Numbered from the stretch's first letter, positions 39,340 to 49,483 are shown. The stretch is DNA of 64,000 bases from Rhizobium indicum (GCF_005862305.2 NZ_CP054021.1:2870501-2934500); one strand, 5' to 3'. A program made the numbers and translations. Notes: a model not told the origin generated them from the letters alone.

Positions 39340-40926
39340 TCACTTCTTCTTCGGCAATCCGGGCAATCCCGGGAAACCACCGCCAAGGCCCGGCAGCTTG
39401 GCGCCGCCGAGGCCCGACAAACCACCCGGCATACCGCCGAGACCGGGCATGCCCCCACCCGGTTTTCCAAGCCCCGCCGCTTCCGCCTGCTTCTGCAAGG
39501 CCTCGAGCTGTCGGGGATCGATATTCGAGAGATCGGGCATGCCGCCACCCATGCCGCCCATGCCGCCGCCGAGGCCCATCTTGCCGGCAAGGCCGCCCAT
39601 CATCTGCTTCATCATGCCGCCTTTGCCCTTGCCGCCCATCATCTTCATCATGTCCGCCATCTGGCGATGCATCTTCAGAAGCTTGTTGATGGCGGCGGCA
39701 TCGGTGCCGGAACCGGCGGCGATGCGCTTCTTGCGCGAATGCTTGAGCAGGTCGGGATTGGTGCGCTCGGCCTTGGTCATCGACTGGATGATGGCGATCT
39801 GGCGGCCGAAAAGCTTGTCGTCGAGGCCGGCTGCGGCCATCTTGTCCTTCATGCCGGCCATGCCGGGCATCATCCCCATGATGCCGCCCATGCCGCCCAT
39901 CTTCTGCATCTGGCGCAGCTGGTCGGCGAGGTCGTCGAGATCGAACTTGCCCTTGGCCATCTTGGCGGCCATGGCGGCCGCCTTCTCGGCGTCGATGTTT
40001 TCCGCCGCGCGCTCGACGAGCGAGACGATGTCGCCCATGCCGAGAATACGGTCGGCGATGCGGCGGGGATGGAATTCCTCCAGCTCGCTCATCTTCTCGC
40101 CGACGCCGATCAGCTTGATCGGCTTGCCGGTGACGGCGCGCATCGAAAGGGCGGCACCGCCGCGGCCATCGCCGTCCATGCGGGTCAGCACCAGACCGGT
40201 GATGCCGACGCGTTCGTCGAAACTGCGGGCGAGGTTGACGGCGTCCTGACCTGTCAAACTATCGGCGACCAGCAGGATTTCATGCGGGTTCGAGCGCTTC
40301 TTGATGTCGGCCATCTCGACCATCAGGGGCTCGTCGATATGCGTACGGCCGGCGGTATCGAGGATGACGACGTCATGGCCGCCAAGCTTTGCGGCTTGAA
40401 CGGCACGAGCAGCGATATCGGTCGGCGACTGGCCTGATATAATAGGCAGCGTGTCGATATTGGCCTGGGCGCCGAGCTGGCGAAGCTGCTCCTGGGCTGC
40501 CGGACGGCGCGTGTCGAGCGATGCCATCAGCACCTTCTTCTTCTCGCGCGTCGACAGGCGATGGGCGATCTTCGCCGACGTCGTCGTCTTGCCGGAGCCC
40601 TGCAGGCCGACCATCATGATGACGACAGGGGCAGCGGCATGAAGGTCGACGCCAACGCCTTCGCCGCCCAGCATCTCGATCAGTTCGTCATGCACGATCT
40701 TGACGACCATCTGGCCGGGCTTGATCGACTTCAGGATCTCGGCGCCGACGGCCTTTTCACGCACGCGGTCGGTGAAGGAACGGACGACGTCGAGCGCAAC
40801 GTCGGCCTCCAGCAACGCACGGCGAACCTCGCGCAGCGCTGCGGAAACATCGGCTTCCGAAAGCGCGCCACGGCCTGTCAGTCCATTCAGAATGGATCCA
40901 AGACGGTCCTGGAGGTTTTCAAACAT
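39340..40926 (-). CDS. ffh: Signal recognition particle protein Ffh
   Basis: A 528-residue GTPase that brings nascent membrane proteins to the SecYEG channel together with FtsY. N-domain (MFENLQDRLGSILNGLTGRG), G-domain with GLQGSGKTTT, D-T-R-R-P-A-A, D-T-A-G-R and T-R-M-D-G-D, and the Met-rich M-domain (K-M-G-G-M-G-G-I-M-G-M-M-P-G-M) with S-G-T near S-R-K-K-R-I-A-A-G-S-G-T. The last about 75 residues are an extra Gly/Met/Pro/Leu-rich tail ending L-P-K-K-K. The start at 40926 matches the family. First gene of the operon down to rplS. Confidence 0.96.
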   Translation of the reverse strand: MFENLQDRLGSILNGLTGRGALSEADVSAALREVRRALLEADVALDVVRSFTDRVREKAVGAEILKSIKPGQMVVKIVHDELIEMLGGEGVGVDLHAAAPVVIMMVGLQGSGKTTTSAKIAHRLSTREKKKVLMASLDTRRPAAQEQLRQLGAQANIDTLPIISGQSPTDIAARAVQAAKLGGHDVVILDTAGRTHIDEPLMVEMADIKKRSNPHEILLVADSLTGQDAVNLARSFDERVGITGLVLTRMDGDGRGGAALSMRAVTGKPIKLIGVGEKMSELEEFHPRRIADRILGMGDIVSLVERAAENIDAEKAAAMAAKMAKGKFDLDDLADQLRQMQKMGGMGGIMGMMPGMAGMKDKMAAAGLDDKLFGRQIAIIQSMTKAERTNPDLLKHSRKKRIAAGSGTDAAAINKLLKMHRQMADMMKMMGGKGKGGMMKQMMGGLAGKMGLGGGMGGMGGGMPDLSNIDPRQLEALQKQAEAAGLGKPGGGMPGLGGMPGGLSGLGGAKLPGLGGGFPGLPGLPKKK

Positions 40927-41417
40927 CGGCTCTTCCTTGATACGTTTCGGGCGGGTTCTTACCTGCCCGGAAACGTCGTGCTTTTCCTTGACGAAAACAA
41001 GACGCAAAGCCAAAAAGCACCCGAGGGCGCATCGCGCTGTCGGGTGTTGACCTCCGGGATCTTAAGGTCCCGGTCGGCGGCTCGGAGTCATGCGGCTCGT
41101 CGCGGATTGGGCGCGATAAACAGGAAAGCCGCGCGAAAGTCAAGGCAATGCGGACAAATGACCGCATGGCGGACTTCTCGGAAGCCGTTTCACCCAGCGG
41201 TTGCAGCGAAGGTACATATTCAAGCAAATCGATGTAATGGCTCGCGCAATCCCCCAGGGTTTCAGGTTTTGACGATAAATATTCCAGTCGAGGCCTGAAT
41301 TCGCTAGCAACGCCGGTTGCAAATTATTCGGCGTGTGATTCTACTTTCTACTTAAGTGCGTCCTGTAAAATGATTCGTGAATATCCTTGATGCCGAATGA
41401 ATCGGCGGAGATATCGA
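40927..41417. other. Intergenic region between ffh and a divergent small gene
   Basis: About 490 bases without a convincing gene. It must hold the ffh promoter. A hairpin GCACCCGA...TCGGGTGTTG (about 41017-41049) lies in the ffh leader on the minus strand. I looked for the 4.5S SRP RNA core (GGAAGCAGCC type) and did not find it. Bases 41320-41400 are AT-rich. Confidence 0.45.
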
Positions 41418-41621
41418 ATGTTAAATCCTGATATTGAGAGCTGGGCGCTGGCGCGGGCCCATCATATTGTCCTGAACGAAGGCCTGAATCTTGCCAAGGC
41501 GGCACAGGATCTGGATCGCAAGCGGTCCCGCTCGCTGGTCTACGAGCTGAGAAAGGTCATCACCGCAGCGATTGTCGAAGCCCATGCTGCGTCCTTCGGT
41601 CCCGACGGTGCACAGCGGTAA
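41418..41621 (+). CDS. Small hypothetical protein
   Basis: A 67-residue frame starting MLNPDIESWALARAHHIVLN, with GGAGATATCGA before the ATG. I do not recognise the family. The middle (L-N-L-A-K-A-A-Q-D-L-D-R-K-R-S-R-S-L-V-Y-E-L) has a helix-turn-helix-like look. It lies upstream of the dapF operon in the same direction, 116 bp from it. A real small gene is likely because of the ribosome-binding site and codon use, but not certain. Confidence 0.5.
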   Translation: MLNPDIESWALARAHHIVLNEGLNLAKAAQDLDRKRSRSLVYELRKVITAAIVEAHAASFGPDGAQR

Positions 41622-41737
41622 AAGCTGAACTGCTGCCTCGAAGGGTCAGCAGGCCGCAACGCCTGCCCGGCATCACCCACTGGTAATTCCTTCGCATTTC
41701 CGCCATATACACCGGAAAGACAGACGGAATGATACCC

Positions 41738-42643
41738 ATGAGCGCAACGGTCGAATTTGCGAGGATGAACGGGCTTGGCAACAAGATCCTGGTCGTCGAC
41801 ATGCGCGGCCGGCCGGACAAGGTGACGCCGGCGGCGGCTTTCGCGCTCAATGCCGATCCGCAGACTGAGTTCGATCAGATCATGGCGATCCATGATCCGA
41901 AGGCCGAAGGCACCGATGCCTTCATCGATATCCTGAATTCCGATGGCTCGAAGGCGCAGGCCTGCGGCAACGGCACGCGCTGCGTCGTGCAGGCGCTTGC
42001 CGCCGAGACCGGCAGGAAGGTCTTTACCTTCCAGACGGTCGCCGGCATCCTCAATGCCGTCGAGCACGAGGACGGGACGATCTCGGTCGATATGGGCCGG
42101 CCGGTGTTCGATTGGGACAGGATCCCGCTGGCGGAAGAATTCCACGACACCAGCCGCATCGAGTTGCAGATCGGTCCGATCGACAAGCCGGTGCTGCATT
42201 CGCCGTCGGCGATGTCGATGGGCAATCCGCATGCGATCTTCTGGGTGGACAGGGACGTGATGTCCTATGATCTCGCCCGCTTCGGACCGCTGCTCGAAAA
42301 CCATCCGATGTTTCCCGAGCGCGCCAATATCACGCTGGCGCAAGTGACGTCGCCGACATCGGTGACGACGCGCACTTGGGAGCGTGGCGCGGGACTGACG
42401 CTTGCCTGCGGTTCGGCTGCCTGTTCTGCTGCCGTCAGTGCTGCGCGCACCGGCCGCACCGGCCGCAAGGTGACGATTAATGTGGCAAGCGCCAAGCCGC
42501 CGGCCACGCTTTCCATCGAATGGCGCGAGCGCGACGATCATGTCATCATGACCGGCCCGGCCGAATGGGAATGGTCGGGCAGGGTCGATCCTTCGACCGG
42601 TCTCTGGTCGCGCGATGGTACCCGAGAGGCGGAGGCGCAGTGA
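41738..42643 (+). CDS. dapF: Diaminopimelate epimerase
   Basis: A 301-residue epimerase that converts LL- to meso-diaminopimelate for lysine and peptidoglycan. The two catalytic cysteines stand in A-C-G-N-G-T-R-C and [18 protein letters not shown] near the start is the family beginning, with Lys in place of the usual Asp/Asn-Phe. An ATG nine bases upstream (41729) is an alternative start. It is the first gene of a five-gene operon; its stop overlaps the mtaB start. Confidence 0.95.
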   Translation: MSATVEFARMNGLGNKILVVDMRGRPDKVTPAAAFALNADPQTEFDQIMAIHDPKAEGTDAFIDILNSDGSKAQACGNGTRCVVQALAAETGRKVFTFQTVAGILNAVEHEDGTISVDMGRPVFDWDRIPLAEEFHDTSRIELQIGPIDKPVLHSPSAMSMGNPHAIFWVDRDVMSYDLARFGPLLENHPMFPERANITLAQVTSPTSVTTRTWERGAGLTLACGSAACSAAVSAARTGRTGRKVTINVASAKPPATLSIEWRERDDHVIMTGPAEWEWSGRVDPSTGLWSRDGTREAEAQ

Positions 42644-43914
42644 GCGGCATCGAGGTCATTACCTTCGGCTGCCGCCTCAACACATATGAATCCGAAGTGA
42701 TGAAGGCGCAGGCCGAGAAGGCCGGGCTCAACAACGCCATCCTGGTCAACACCTGTGCCGTGACCGGCGAGGCCGTGCGCCAGGCCCGCCAGGCGATCCG
42801 CCGGGCACGGCGCGACAATCCGCATGCCCGCATCATCGTCACCGGTTGCGCCGCGCAGACGGAAAAACAGACCTTCGCCGCGATGGCAGAGGTCGATGCC
42901 GTGCTCGGCAACGAGGAGAAGCTGACCAGCGCCTCCTATCGCAGCCTGCCGGATTTCGGCGTTTCGGCCGAAGAGAAGCTCCGGGTCAACGACATTATGA
43001 GCGTCAAGGCGACGGCGCCGCAGATGGTCAGGCACATCGACGGCCATGTGCGTGCCTTCATCCAGGTGCAGAACGGCTGCGACCATCGTTGCACCTTCTG
43101 CATCATTCCCTATGGCCGCGGCAATTCCCGCTCCGTACCGATGGGAGCCGTCGTCGATCAGGCCCGCAATCTCGTCGACGGCGGTTATCGCGAGATCGTG
43201 TTGACCGGCGTCGATGCAACCAGTTATGGCGGCGATCTGCCGGGCGCCCCGACGCTCGGGCTTTTGGCGAAGACGCTGCTGAAACAGATCCCCGATATCC
43301 GCCGCCTCAGGCTTTCCTCGATCGACAGCATCGAGGCCGATGCCCATCTGATGGATCTCATTGCCGACGAGCCACGCTTCATGCCGCATCTGCATCTGTC
43401 GCTGCAGCATGGCGACGACATGATCCTGAAGCGCATGAAACGACGGCATTTACGCGCCGATGCGCTGCGTTTCATTGAGGATGTGCGCCGGCTTCGCCCC
43501 GAAATGAGCTTCGGCGCCGATATGATCGCCGGCTTTCCCACAGAAACCGAAGAGATGTTCGAGAATGCCGTGCGGCTGGCGGAAGAGGCTGGCATCGCCC
43601 ATCTGCATGTCTTCCCCTACAGTCCGCGTCCCGGCACACCGGCCGCCCGCATGCCGCAGCTCGACCGGTCGCTGGTCAAGGATCGTGCCGCAAGGCTGCG
43701 CGCCGCTGGACATAGGCTGCATCAATCCCATCTCGATCAGATGATCGGAACCCGGCAATGGCTGCTTGTTGAAAACAACGGCCTGGCGCATACGGAGAAC
43801 TTCACGCTGGTCGCAGCCCCCGGCCTTCGTCCCGGCGAACTTGTGCCGGTCACGATCACCGGCCACAATGGCAAGCATCTCGACATGCAATTGACGGCCG
43901 CAGCCGCGGCCTGA
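42640..43914 (+). CDS. mtaB: tRNA t6A37 methylthiotransferase MtaB
   Basis: A 424-residue radical-SAM enzyme that makes ms2t6A at position 37 of tRNAs. The N-terminal domain holds F-G-C-R-L-N, N-T-C-A-V-T and T-G-C-A-A-Q, the ligands of the second cluster. The radical-SAM motif is [20 protein letters not shown]-like region is at the C-terminus. The start is GTG at 42640 inside the dapF stop (GTGA), with GGCGGAGGC as ribosome-binding site, so translation is coupled. Confidence 0.93.
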   Translation: MSGIEVITFGCRLNTYESEVMKAQAEKAGLNNAILVNTCAVTGEAVRQARQAIRRARRDNPHARIIVTGCAAQTEKQTFAAMAEVDAVLGNEEKLTSASYRSLPDFGVSAEEKLRVNDIMSVKATAPQMVRHIDGHVRAFIQVQNGCDHRCTFCIIPYGRGNSRSVPMGAVVDQARNLVDGGYREIVLTGVDATSYGGDLPGAPTLGLLAKTLLKQIPDIRRLRLSSIDSIEADAHLMDLIADEPRFMPHLHLSLQHGDDMILKRMKRRHLRADALRFIEDVRRLRPEMSFGADMIAGFPTETEEMFENAVRLAEEAGIAHLHVFPYSPRPGTPAARMPQLDRSLVKDRAARLRAAGHRLHQSHLDQMIGTRQWLLVENNGLAHTENFTLVAAPGLRPGELVPVTITGHNGKHLDMQLTAAAAA

Positions 43915-43930
43915 CTTTCACGGAATCCCC

Positions 43931-45523
43931 ATGGCGCTCAGTTTCATCAAAAAGGTCTTCACCTTCGGCAAGCCGGCTGAAGAACCTGTGCCTGCGGCCG
44001 TGGAAAGGGAGCTGGAGCCGCGTTCGCGCGACGAAGATCTGCCGGTTGCCGACGATCCGGTGCTGGCCGAGGAAATGGATACGGCCGGTGGGCCGGCTGC
44101 CGATATTGACGAGGGCGGGGTCGCAGCGGTTGCTGAAGATGATGTCGAATCCTCAATCCTGCCCGCCGCCGACCAACTGAGCGACATGGGTGTCGTTCCG
44201 CTCTCATTGCTGGAAGCCGAGGCAGCAGCGGAGGCGGAGGCTGAAATCCAGGCGGTCGCCGAACCCGTTGCGGAAATACCCGCTTCTGTCCCTCTGGAAC
44301 GTCTCCCGCACGAGGCGGGAGATCCTGTGGAGACCGGAGCGCCAGAACAGCCGGCTGACCTCGAAGAGATCGTTGAAAAGCTTCCGGAAGAGGTTCCGGC
44401 TGAGCCGGAAGAGATTCCGACTGAGGATGACGCAGGACTGGATTCGCCCTCCCAGCCAATCTCCCCACCTGTGGGGGAGATGCCCGGCAGGGCAGAGGGG
44501 GGTAGCCCCATGGCAGAACCGGAGATTGGTTCTCCCATCCTCCCCAGGGGCTTTGCCACCGGACCGAAGGTTGTCGAGCCGGAGCCCGTTGTCCTGCAGC
44601 CAAAACTCAGCTGGTTCCAGCGCCTGCGCAATGGCCTTGCACGCACCTCTTCGCAGCTGACCGGCCAGATCACCGCGCTCTTCACCAAGCGCAAGCTCGA
44701 TGACGAGACGCTGCAGGATCTCGAAGACCTGCTGATCCAGGCCGATCTCGGCGTCGAGACCGCCATGCGCGTCACCGATACGCTCGCTTCCGAGCGTTAT
44801 GGCAAGGATGTCACCGGCGAGGATGTCAGCCGCATCATGGCGTCGGAAATCGCCAAGGTGCTGAAGCCGGTCGCCAAGCCGTTGCAGCTCGACCTTTCGC
44901 ATAAGCCGCATGTCATCCTCGTCGTCGGCGTCAACGGCACGGGCAAGACGACGACGATCGGCAAGCTTGCGGCGAAGCTTTCCGGCGCCGGGCTGAAGGT
45001 GATGCTGGCTGCCGGCGATACTTTCCGTGCGGCGGCGATCGAGCAGCTGAAAATCTGGGCCGACCGGACGAAATCCGAATTCATCGGCACCAAGCTCGGC
45101 GCGGATGCCGCAGGCCTTGCCTATGATGCCTTCGAACAGGCAAAGGCGAAAAAATGCGACGTGCTGATCGTCGATACCGCCGGCCGCCTGCAGAACAAGG
45201 CCGAGCTGATGGCCGAGCTCGAGAAGATCGTGCGCGTGCTCGGCAAACTCGATCCCGATGCGCCGCATACCGTGCTGCAGACCCTCGACGCCACCACGGG
45301 GCAGAACGCGCTCAGCCAGGTCGAGATCTTCCGCAACGTCGCCGGCGTCAACGGGCTGATCATGACCAAGCTCGACGGCACGGCGCGCGGCGGCATTCTC
45401 GTCGCCATCTCCGCCAAGCACAAGCTGCCGGTCTATTTCATCGGTGTCGGCGAGGGCGTCGAGGATCTGGAGCCGTTCGAGGCCGAGGATTTTGCCCATG
45501 CCATTGCCGGACTTGGGCAATGA
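43931..45523 (+). CDS. ftsY: SRP receptor FtsY with a repeat-derived insert
   Basis: A 530-residue GTPase that receives Ffh-ribosome complexes at the membrane. Residues 1-215 form a long acidic, Ala/Glu/Pro-rich A-domain, and the NG domain follows, with [31 protein letters not shown], and [10 protein letters not shown]. Within the A-domain, about residues 175-193 ([16 protein letters not shown]) are encoded by a copy of the repeat also found between ccmA and ccmB (family E), in frame and without disrupting the protein. It is co-transcribed with mtaB (16 bp) and yciB. Confidence 0.95.
   Translation: MALSFIKKVFTFGKPAEEPVPAAVERELEPRSRDEDLPVADDPVLAEEMDTAGGPAADIDEGGVAAVAEDDVESSILPAADQLSDMGVVPLSLLEAEAAAEAEAEIQAVAEPVAEIPASVPLERLPHEAGDPVETGAPEQPADLEEIVEKLPEEVPAEPEEIPTEDDAGLDSPSQPISPPVGEMPGRAEGGSPMAEPEIGSPILPRGFATGPKVVEPEPVVLQPKLSWFQRLRNGLARTSSQLTGQITALFTKRKLDDETLQDLEDLLIQADLGVETAMRVTDTLASERYGKDVTGEDVSRIMASEIAKVLKPVAKPLQLDLSHKPHVILVVGVNGTGKTTTIGKLAAKLSGAGLKVMLAAGDTFRAAAIEQLKIWADRTKSEFIGTKLGADAAGLAYDAFEQAKAKKCDVLIVDTAGRLQNKAELMAELEKIVRVLGKLDPDAPHTVLQTLDATTGQNALSQVEIFRNVAGVNGLIMTKLDGTARGGILVAISAKHKLPVYFIGVGEGVEDLEPFEAEDFAHAIAGLGQ
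44455..44509. repeat. Family E repeat inside ftsY
   Basis: CCAATCTCCCCACCTGTGGG continuing through GGAGATGCCCGGCAGGGCAG to GGGGTAGCCCC. The arms ATCTCCCC/GGGGGAGAT and the GCCCGGCAGGGC hairpin match 49421-49472, and the reverse complement of 49290-49344, over about 50 bases. The reading frame of ftsY passes through it. Confidence 0.92.
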
Positions 45524-45599
45524 TGCCACAGATATGCCGCCGAAAGCCTGCAAGGCACGGCCGGAAACAGGTTTCCAGGAAAACAGGTTTGAAGAACGC

Positions 45600-46244
45600 A
45601 TGAGCACCGAAAGCGATATCACCCCGTCTGCTGCCGACCGGCATCACCCGCTGCTGAAACTGGCGCTGGAACTCGGGCCGCTGATGATCTTCTTCTTCGC
45701 CAATCTGCGCGGCCAGTGGCTGGTGGAGACCTTTCCGGCTCTTTCCGAATTGGGCGGACCGCTGTTCGTCGCGACCGGGCTCTTCATGGCGGCGACGATC
45801 ATCTCGTTGATCGTTTCGAAGATCGTGCTCGGCCATCTGCCGATCATGCCTTTTGTATCCGGCATCGTCGTCGTCATCTTCGGCTCGCTGTCGATCTGGC
45901 TGCAGAACGAGACCTTCATCAAGATGAAGCCGACCATCGTCAACGCGCTCTTCGGCGTGGCACTGCTCGGCGGGCTGGCCTTCGGCAAGTCGCTGCTCGG
46001 CTATGTCTTCAACGCCGCCTTCCAGCTCGATGCCGAGGGTTGGCGCAAGCTCACTATCCGCTGGGGCATCTTCTTTCTCTTCCTTGCCATGCTGAATGAA
46101 GTCGTCTGGCGCAATTTTTCCGACGGTACCTGGGTCGCCTTCAAGGTCTGGGGCACGATGCCGATCACCATCATCTTCACGCTGGCGCAGATGCCGCTGG
46201 TGCTGAAGCATAGCGTCAACCTGGAAACGGAAGGCGAGAAGTGA
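45600..46244 (+). CDS. yciB: Inner-membrane septation protein A family (YciB/IspZ)
   Basis: A 214-residue integral membrane protein with about six hydrophobic helices. The hallmark [13 protein letters not shown] near residue 20 and [11 protein letters not shown] near the end are diagnostic. YciB proteins affect septation and envelope synthesis; the mechanism is not settled. The ATG at 45600 is chosen from the family beginning; it lies 76 bp after ftsY and overlaps the next gene by four bases. Confidence 0.9.
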   Translation: MSTESDITPSAADRHHPLLKLALELGPLMIFFFANLRGQWLVETFPALSELGGPLFVATGLFMAATIISLIVSKIVLGHLPIMPFVSGIVVVIFGSLSIWLQNETFIKMKPTIVNALFGVALLGGLAFGKSLLGYVFNAAFQLDAEGWRKLTIRWGIFFLFLAMLNEVVWRNFSDGTWVAFKVWGTMPITIIFTLAQMPLVLKHSVNLETEGEK

Positions 46245-46828
46245 GCGCTGTCGACTTAGAATCTCGCGTAAGACACCAGAACTTCTGGTTCGTCGCCTGC
46301 CTTGTGGTCCTGGTCATTCAGATCGCTGCCGAATTTATGATGGGCCGCGTGCCGATCTGCGCCTGCGGTTATGTCAAGCTGTGGGAGGGCGGGGTCAATA
46401 CCAGCGGCAATTCGCAGCATCTGTCGGATTGGTACACGCCGTCGCACATCATCCACGGCTTCCTGTTCTACGGCCTCGCGCATCTTATCCTGCGCGGCAA
46501 GCCGCTGGCGGCAAGGCTGCTGCTGGCGCTGGTCATCGAATCCGGCTGGGAGCTGCTCGAAAACTCCCCTCTCATCATCGACCGCTACCGCACGGCGACC
46601 ATCGCGCTCGATTATTACGGCGACAGCATCCTGAATTCGGCGATGGACACCGTCTTCATGTGCGTCGGCTTCTTCTTCGCGCGGCGCGCGCCGGTGGCGC
46701 TGACGGTGGCGATTGCCATCTTCTTCGAGATTTTTACCGGCTACATAATCCGCGACAACCTGACGCTCAACGTTGTGATGCTGATCTGGCCGGTTGAGGC
46801 GATCAAGGTCTGGCAGAGCGGGGGTTAA
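46241..46828 (+). CDS. DUF2585 (UPF0314) family membrane protein
   Basis: A 195-residue membrane protein of the DUF2585 family. It shows [30 protein letters not shown] and [14 protein letters not shown], all conserved in the family and suggesting an enzyme-like pocket near the membrane. The start is GTG at 46241, overlapping the yciB stop. It ends the dapF operon. Function unknown. Confidence 0.88.
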   Translation: MSAVDLESRVRHQNFWFVACLVVLVIQIAAEFMMGRVPICACGYVKLWEGGVNTSGNSQHLSDWYTPSHIIHGFLFYGLAHLILRGKPLAARLLLALVIESGWELLENSPLIIDRYRTATIALDYYGDSILNSAMDTVFMCVGFFFARRAPVALTVAIAIFFEIFTGYIIRDNLTLNVVMLIWPVEAIKVWQSGG

Positions 46829-46987
46829 GACCCCTCCCCAACCCCACCCCACAAGGGGGAGGGACTAACTCGTGGCACCGCCTCGCAAACCAGACCAACT
46901 GCACACTGGACGTTTGATAGGACGCACGGCAAGAGCCGCACGTTAAGTCCCTCCCCCTTGTGGGGAGGGGTTGGGGAGGGGTTTTTT
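46829..46987. repeat. Long inverted repeat between convergent genes, family F
   Basis: The left arm (about 46830-46870) reads ACCCCTCCCCAACCCCACCC then CACAAGGGGGAGGGACTTA-like bases. The right arm (about 46944-46985) is its reverse complement: AAGTCCCTCCCCCTTGTGGG then GAGGGGTTGGGGAGGGG. About 75 bases with their own dyad (CGTGGC.../...GCACG) lie between. The structure starts immediately at the DUF2585 stop and ends near the ccmG stop, so it can act as a two-way terminator. The size suggests a small non-autonomous mobile element. Confidence 0.8.
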
Positions 46988-47000
46988 GTGGATCACTCAC

Positions 47001-47609
47001 TCAGTAAGTCGGCTTGCCGAGCACCTTTTCCATCGCTGGAAACAACCCTTCCTTCAGGCTGATATCGTCGAAGGGGCCGACGCGCTTGTAGAGGATGGTG
47101 CCATCAGGCCCGACCAGATAGCTTTCCGGAATGCCGTAGACACCCCAGTCGATCGCTGCCTTGCCGTTCGGGTCGATGCCGATCGCCTGAAAGGGGTTGC
47201 CGAGCTCGCCGAGGAAACGCAGGGCGTTGTCGCTCTGGTCCTTGTAATTGATGGCGACGATGTTCAGCCGTCCGTCTTTTGCCAGTTCTTTCAATACCGG
47301 ATGTTCGTCGCGGCAGGGGAGGCACCATGAGGCGAAGACGTTGACGAGGGTCAGCTTGCCCTTGATTGCCGCATCGGTCAGCGCCGGCAGGTTGGCGCCG
47401 TCGAGCGGCGGCAGGTTGAGCGCCGGCGCCTTGGTGCCGATCAAGGCGGAGGGAATTTCGGCGATGTTCTTGCCATGGAAGTCCTGGTCGTAGAGCATCT
47501 TTGCCGCCGTGGCGGCGATGCCGCCGAAGACGACGAGCGGCAGCAGCGCCAGTGCGTAACGGCTCAGCCCGCGCGGCTTGGCGGCGGTGTTTTCCGGCGT
47601 GTCGTTCAT
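47001..47609 (-). CDS. ccmG: Thiol:disulfide interchange protein CcmG/DsbE
   Basis: A 202-residue membrane-anchored periplasmic thioredoxin that reduces apocytochrome c before haem attachment. N-terminal anchor [15 protein letters not shown], then active site [11 protein letters not shown] and the E-x-Y-L-V-G loop [14 protein letters not shown] typical of CcmG. It is the last gene of the ccmABCDG operon and overlaps the ccmD stop by four bases. Confidence 0.94.
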   Translation of the reverse strand: MNDTPENTAAKPRGLSRYALALLPLVVFGGIAATAAKMLYDQDFHGKNIAEIPSALIGTKAPALNLPPLDGANLPALTDAAIKGKLTLVNVFASWCLPCRDEHPVLKELAKDGRLNIVAINYKDQSDNALRFLGELGNPFQAIGIDPNGKAAIDWGVYGIPESYLVGPDGTILYKRVGPFDDISLKEGLFPAMEKVLGKPTY

Positions 47610-47785
47610 TCGCCATCCCCCACACTGTCCTTGGGGCGCGCCGAACGGCGGCGGATGCCGGCAGCCTCAAGGGCTGCAAGTTCCCTGCGGCGGGCGCGGC
47701 CATCGGCCCAGGTCCAGGCCGTGACTGCGATCGTCACCAGGGCTGCAAAGCCATAGGAAGCGTAGACGTAGAAGGCATGCGTCAC
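47606..47785 (-). CDS. ccmD: Haem exporter protein CcmD
   Basis: A 59-residue single-helix protein that holds haem-loaded CcmE in the CcmABCD complex. It reads [17 protein letters not shown] from a GTG at 47785, preceded by a near-perfect ribosome-binding site (GGAGGATTAATA), then a basic C-terminus (D-G-R-A-R-R-R-E-L). It lies two bases after ccmC and overlaps ccmG. Confidence 0.9.
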   Translation of the reverse strand: MTHAFYVYASYGFAALVTIAVTAWTWADGRARRRELAALEAAGIRRRSARPKDSVGDGE

Positions 47786-47787
47786 TA

Positions 47788-48549
47788 TTAATCCTCCCGG
47801 CTCGCCATGCGGGCGGCAAGACGGCGCTGGGCGGCAATGCGGCGGCGCCAGATCTCGTTCCTCATCGCCATGATGTGCAGCGTGAAGAAGAGCAGGGTGA
47901 AGGCGATCGCCATGACGAAGAGCGGCCGCAGGAATTCCGGATCGATCGCCGGGCCGTCGAGGCGCAGCACGCTTGCCGATTGGTGCAGCGTGTTCCACCA
48001 CTCGACCGAGAATTTGATGATCGGGATGTTGACGAAGCCGACGAGGATGAGCACGGCGCTGACGCGCGCGGCCTTCGACGGATCATCGATGGCGCGGCCG
48101 AGCGCAATCAGCCCGAGATACATCAGGAAGAGGACGAAGACGGAGGTCAGCCGCGCATCCCACACCCACCAGGTGCCCCACATCGGCTTGCCCCAGAGCG
48201 AACCGGTGACGAGCGCGAGCAGGGTGAAGGCGGCGCCGAGCGGGGCAGCGGCCTTGGCGGAGACATCGGCCAGCGGATGGCGCCAGACCAGCGTACCGAT
48301 CGCCGAGAGGCTCATGATCGTATAGCACATCATCGAAAGCCAGGCCGAGGGCACATGCACATACATGATGCGCACGGTCTCGCCCTGCTGGTAATCGCCT
48401 TCGGTGGCGAAGCTCAGATAGAGACCGACGATAAAACAGAGGGCGGTGATGCCGGTCAGCCACGGAATGGCGCGCGCCGCCAGCGCCAGAAACCGCGTCG
48501 GGTTGGCGAGATCACTGAATTTGCTGATGGCAAGGCTCGTTTCGCTCAT
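47788..48549 (-). CDS. ccmC: Haem exporter protein CcmC
   Basis: A 253-residue membrane protein that loads haem onto CcmE. The tryptophan-rich motif [13 protein letters not shown] near residue 130 and the flanking histidines (Y-V-H-V-P-S-A-W near 65 and the N-T-L-H-Q-S loop near 190) are the haem-handling site. The start at 48549 ([17 protein letters not shown]) has AAGGAAGCGGAC before it. Confidence 0.95.
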   Translation of the reverse strand: MSETSLAISKFSDLANPTRFLALAARAIPWLTGITALCFIVGLYLSFATEGDYQQGETVRIMYVHVPSAWLSMMCYTIMSLSAIGTLVWRHPLADVSAKAAAPLGAAFTLLALVTGSLWGKPMWGTWWVWDARLTSVFVLFLMYLGLIALGRAIDDPSKAARVSAVLILVGFVNIPIIKFSVEWWNTLHQSASVLRLDGPAIDPEFLRPLFVMAIAFTLLFFTLHIMAMRNEIWRRRIAAQRRLAARMASRED

Positions 48550-48597
48550 GTCCGCTTCCTTACCTTGATCCGGCTTTTCCCGCAATCGAACGCCCCA

Positions 48598-49257
48598 TCA
48601 ATCCGCTGTGTTTCGCAGCGCCAGGGCGGCGGCTGCCGGGCCGATGACCGCGAAGAAGAGTGTCAGCGCAATGAGAATCAGGAAGGGCGGCAGGAAGGGG
48701 GCGGCATCCTCGACTGCGGCATAGGTGGCGCTGACGCCGAAGATCAGCACCGGGATGGTCAATGGCAACACGAGGATCGAGACCAGCAGGCCGCCGCGGG
48801 GCAGCGCCACGGCAACGGCAGCACCCACGGCGCCGATGAAGGTGATGGCGGGCGAGCCGACTAGCAGCGTCAGTATGGTCGCGCCGATCGCGGTCTCGTC
48901 CATGTTCATGAAGAGGCCGAGCAGCGGCGAGGCGATGACCAGCGGCAGGCTAGTGGCCGTCCAATGGGCGAAGCATTTGACCAGCACGGTGAGGACGAGC
49001 GGTGTTTCCTGCATCAGCATCAAGTCGAGCGATCCGTCATCGCGCTCGGCCTGGAACAGGCGGTCGAGGCCGAGAAGGGCGGCGAGCAACGCGCCGATCC
49101 AGACAATGGCGGGGCCGATGCGCGACAGCAGTTTGAGATCGGGACCGACGCCGAAGGGAATGACGGCGACGATGGTCAGGAAGAACAGCACGCCGATCAG
49201 CGCACCGCCGCCAGCGCGAATCGAGAGTTTCAGGTCGCGGAAGAAGAGGGCGGTCAT
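48598..49257 (-). CDS. ccmB: Haem exporter protein CcmB
   Basis: A 219-residue six-helix permease subunit of the CcmAB ATPase complex, which frees haem-CcmE from CcmCD. Family signs are F-F-R-D-L-K-L-S-I-R-A-G-G-G, Q-A-E-R-D-D-G-S-L-D-L-M-L and P-L-V-L-T-V-L-V-K-C. The ATG is at 49257. Unlike in many operons, the gap to ccmA is 226 bp because two inverted family E repeats lie there. Confidence 0.94.
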   Translation of the reverse strand: MTALFFRDLKLSIRAGGGALIGVLFFLTIVAVIPFGVGPDLKLLSRIGPAIVWIGALLAALLGLDRLFQAERDDGSLDLMLMQETPLVLTVLVKCFAHWTATSLPLVIASPLLGLFMNMDETAIGATILTLLVGSPAITFIGAVGAAVAVALPRGGLLVSILVLPLTIPVLIFGVSATYAAVEDAAPFLPPFLILIALTLFFAVIGPAAAALALRNTAD

Positions 49258-49289
49258 GCGGGGCAGCTCTCTAGATGTGCGGTGGACGG

Positions 49290-49472
49290 GGCACCCCCCT
49301 CTGCCCTGCCGGGCATCTCCCCCACAAGGGGGGAGATCGGCTGGATGCTCTTGCTTCCCCAAACAATCGGCCATCCAAATCGGCAATCCGGTTGCGAGGC
49401 GGGAAAGCTGAGCAGCTTGTGATCTCTCCCCCTGTGGGGGAGATGCCCGGCAGGGCAGAGGGGGGTAGCCAC
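49290..49472. repeat. Two inverted family E repeats between ccmA and ccmB
   Basis: 49290-49344 and 49421-49472 are inverted copies of the element also found in ftsY. Each contains GCCCGGCAGGGC and GTGGGGGAGAT-type stems. About 75 bases separate them (49345-49420). Transcription from ccmA to ccmB must pass this potential large stem-loop. Confidence 0.92.
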
Positions 49473-49483
49473 ACCGAGATACA

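Noticed and set aside
39340..39620. Gly/Met/Pro repeats suggesting a separate repeat element or CRISPR-like array
   Set aside because: They are degenerate codons of the Ffh C-terminal tail, in frame and without constant spacers.
40927..41417. Possible 4.5S SRP RNA gene near ffh
   Set aside because: The conserved GGAA-tetraloop core was not found; only a simple hairpin in the ffh leader is present.
41729..41737. Earlier dapF start
   Set aside because: Neither start has a clear ribosome-binding site; the later ATG gives the family-typical N-terminus, so the earlier one is kept only as an alternative.
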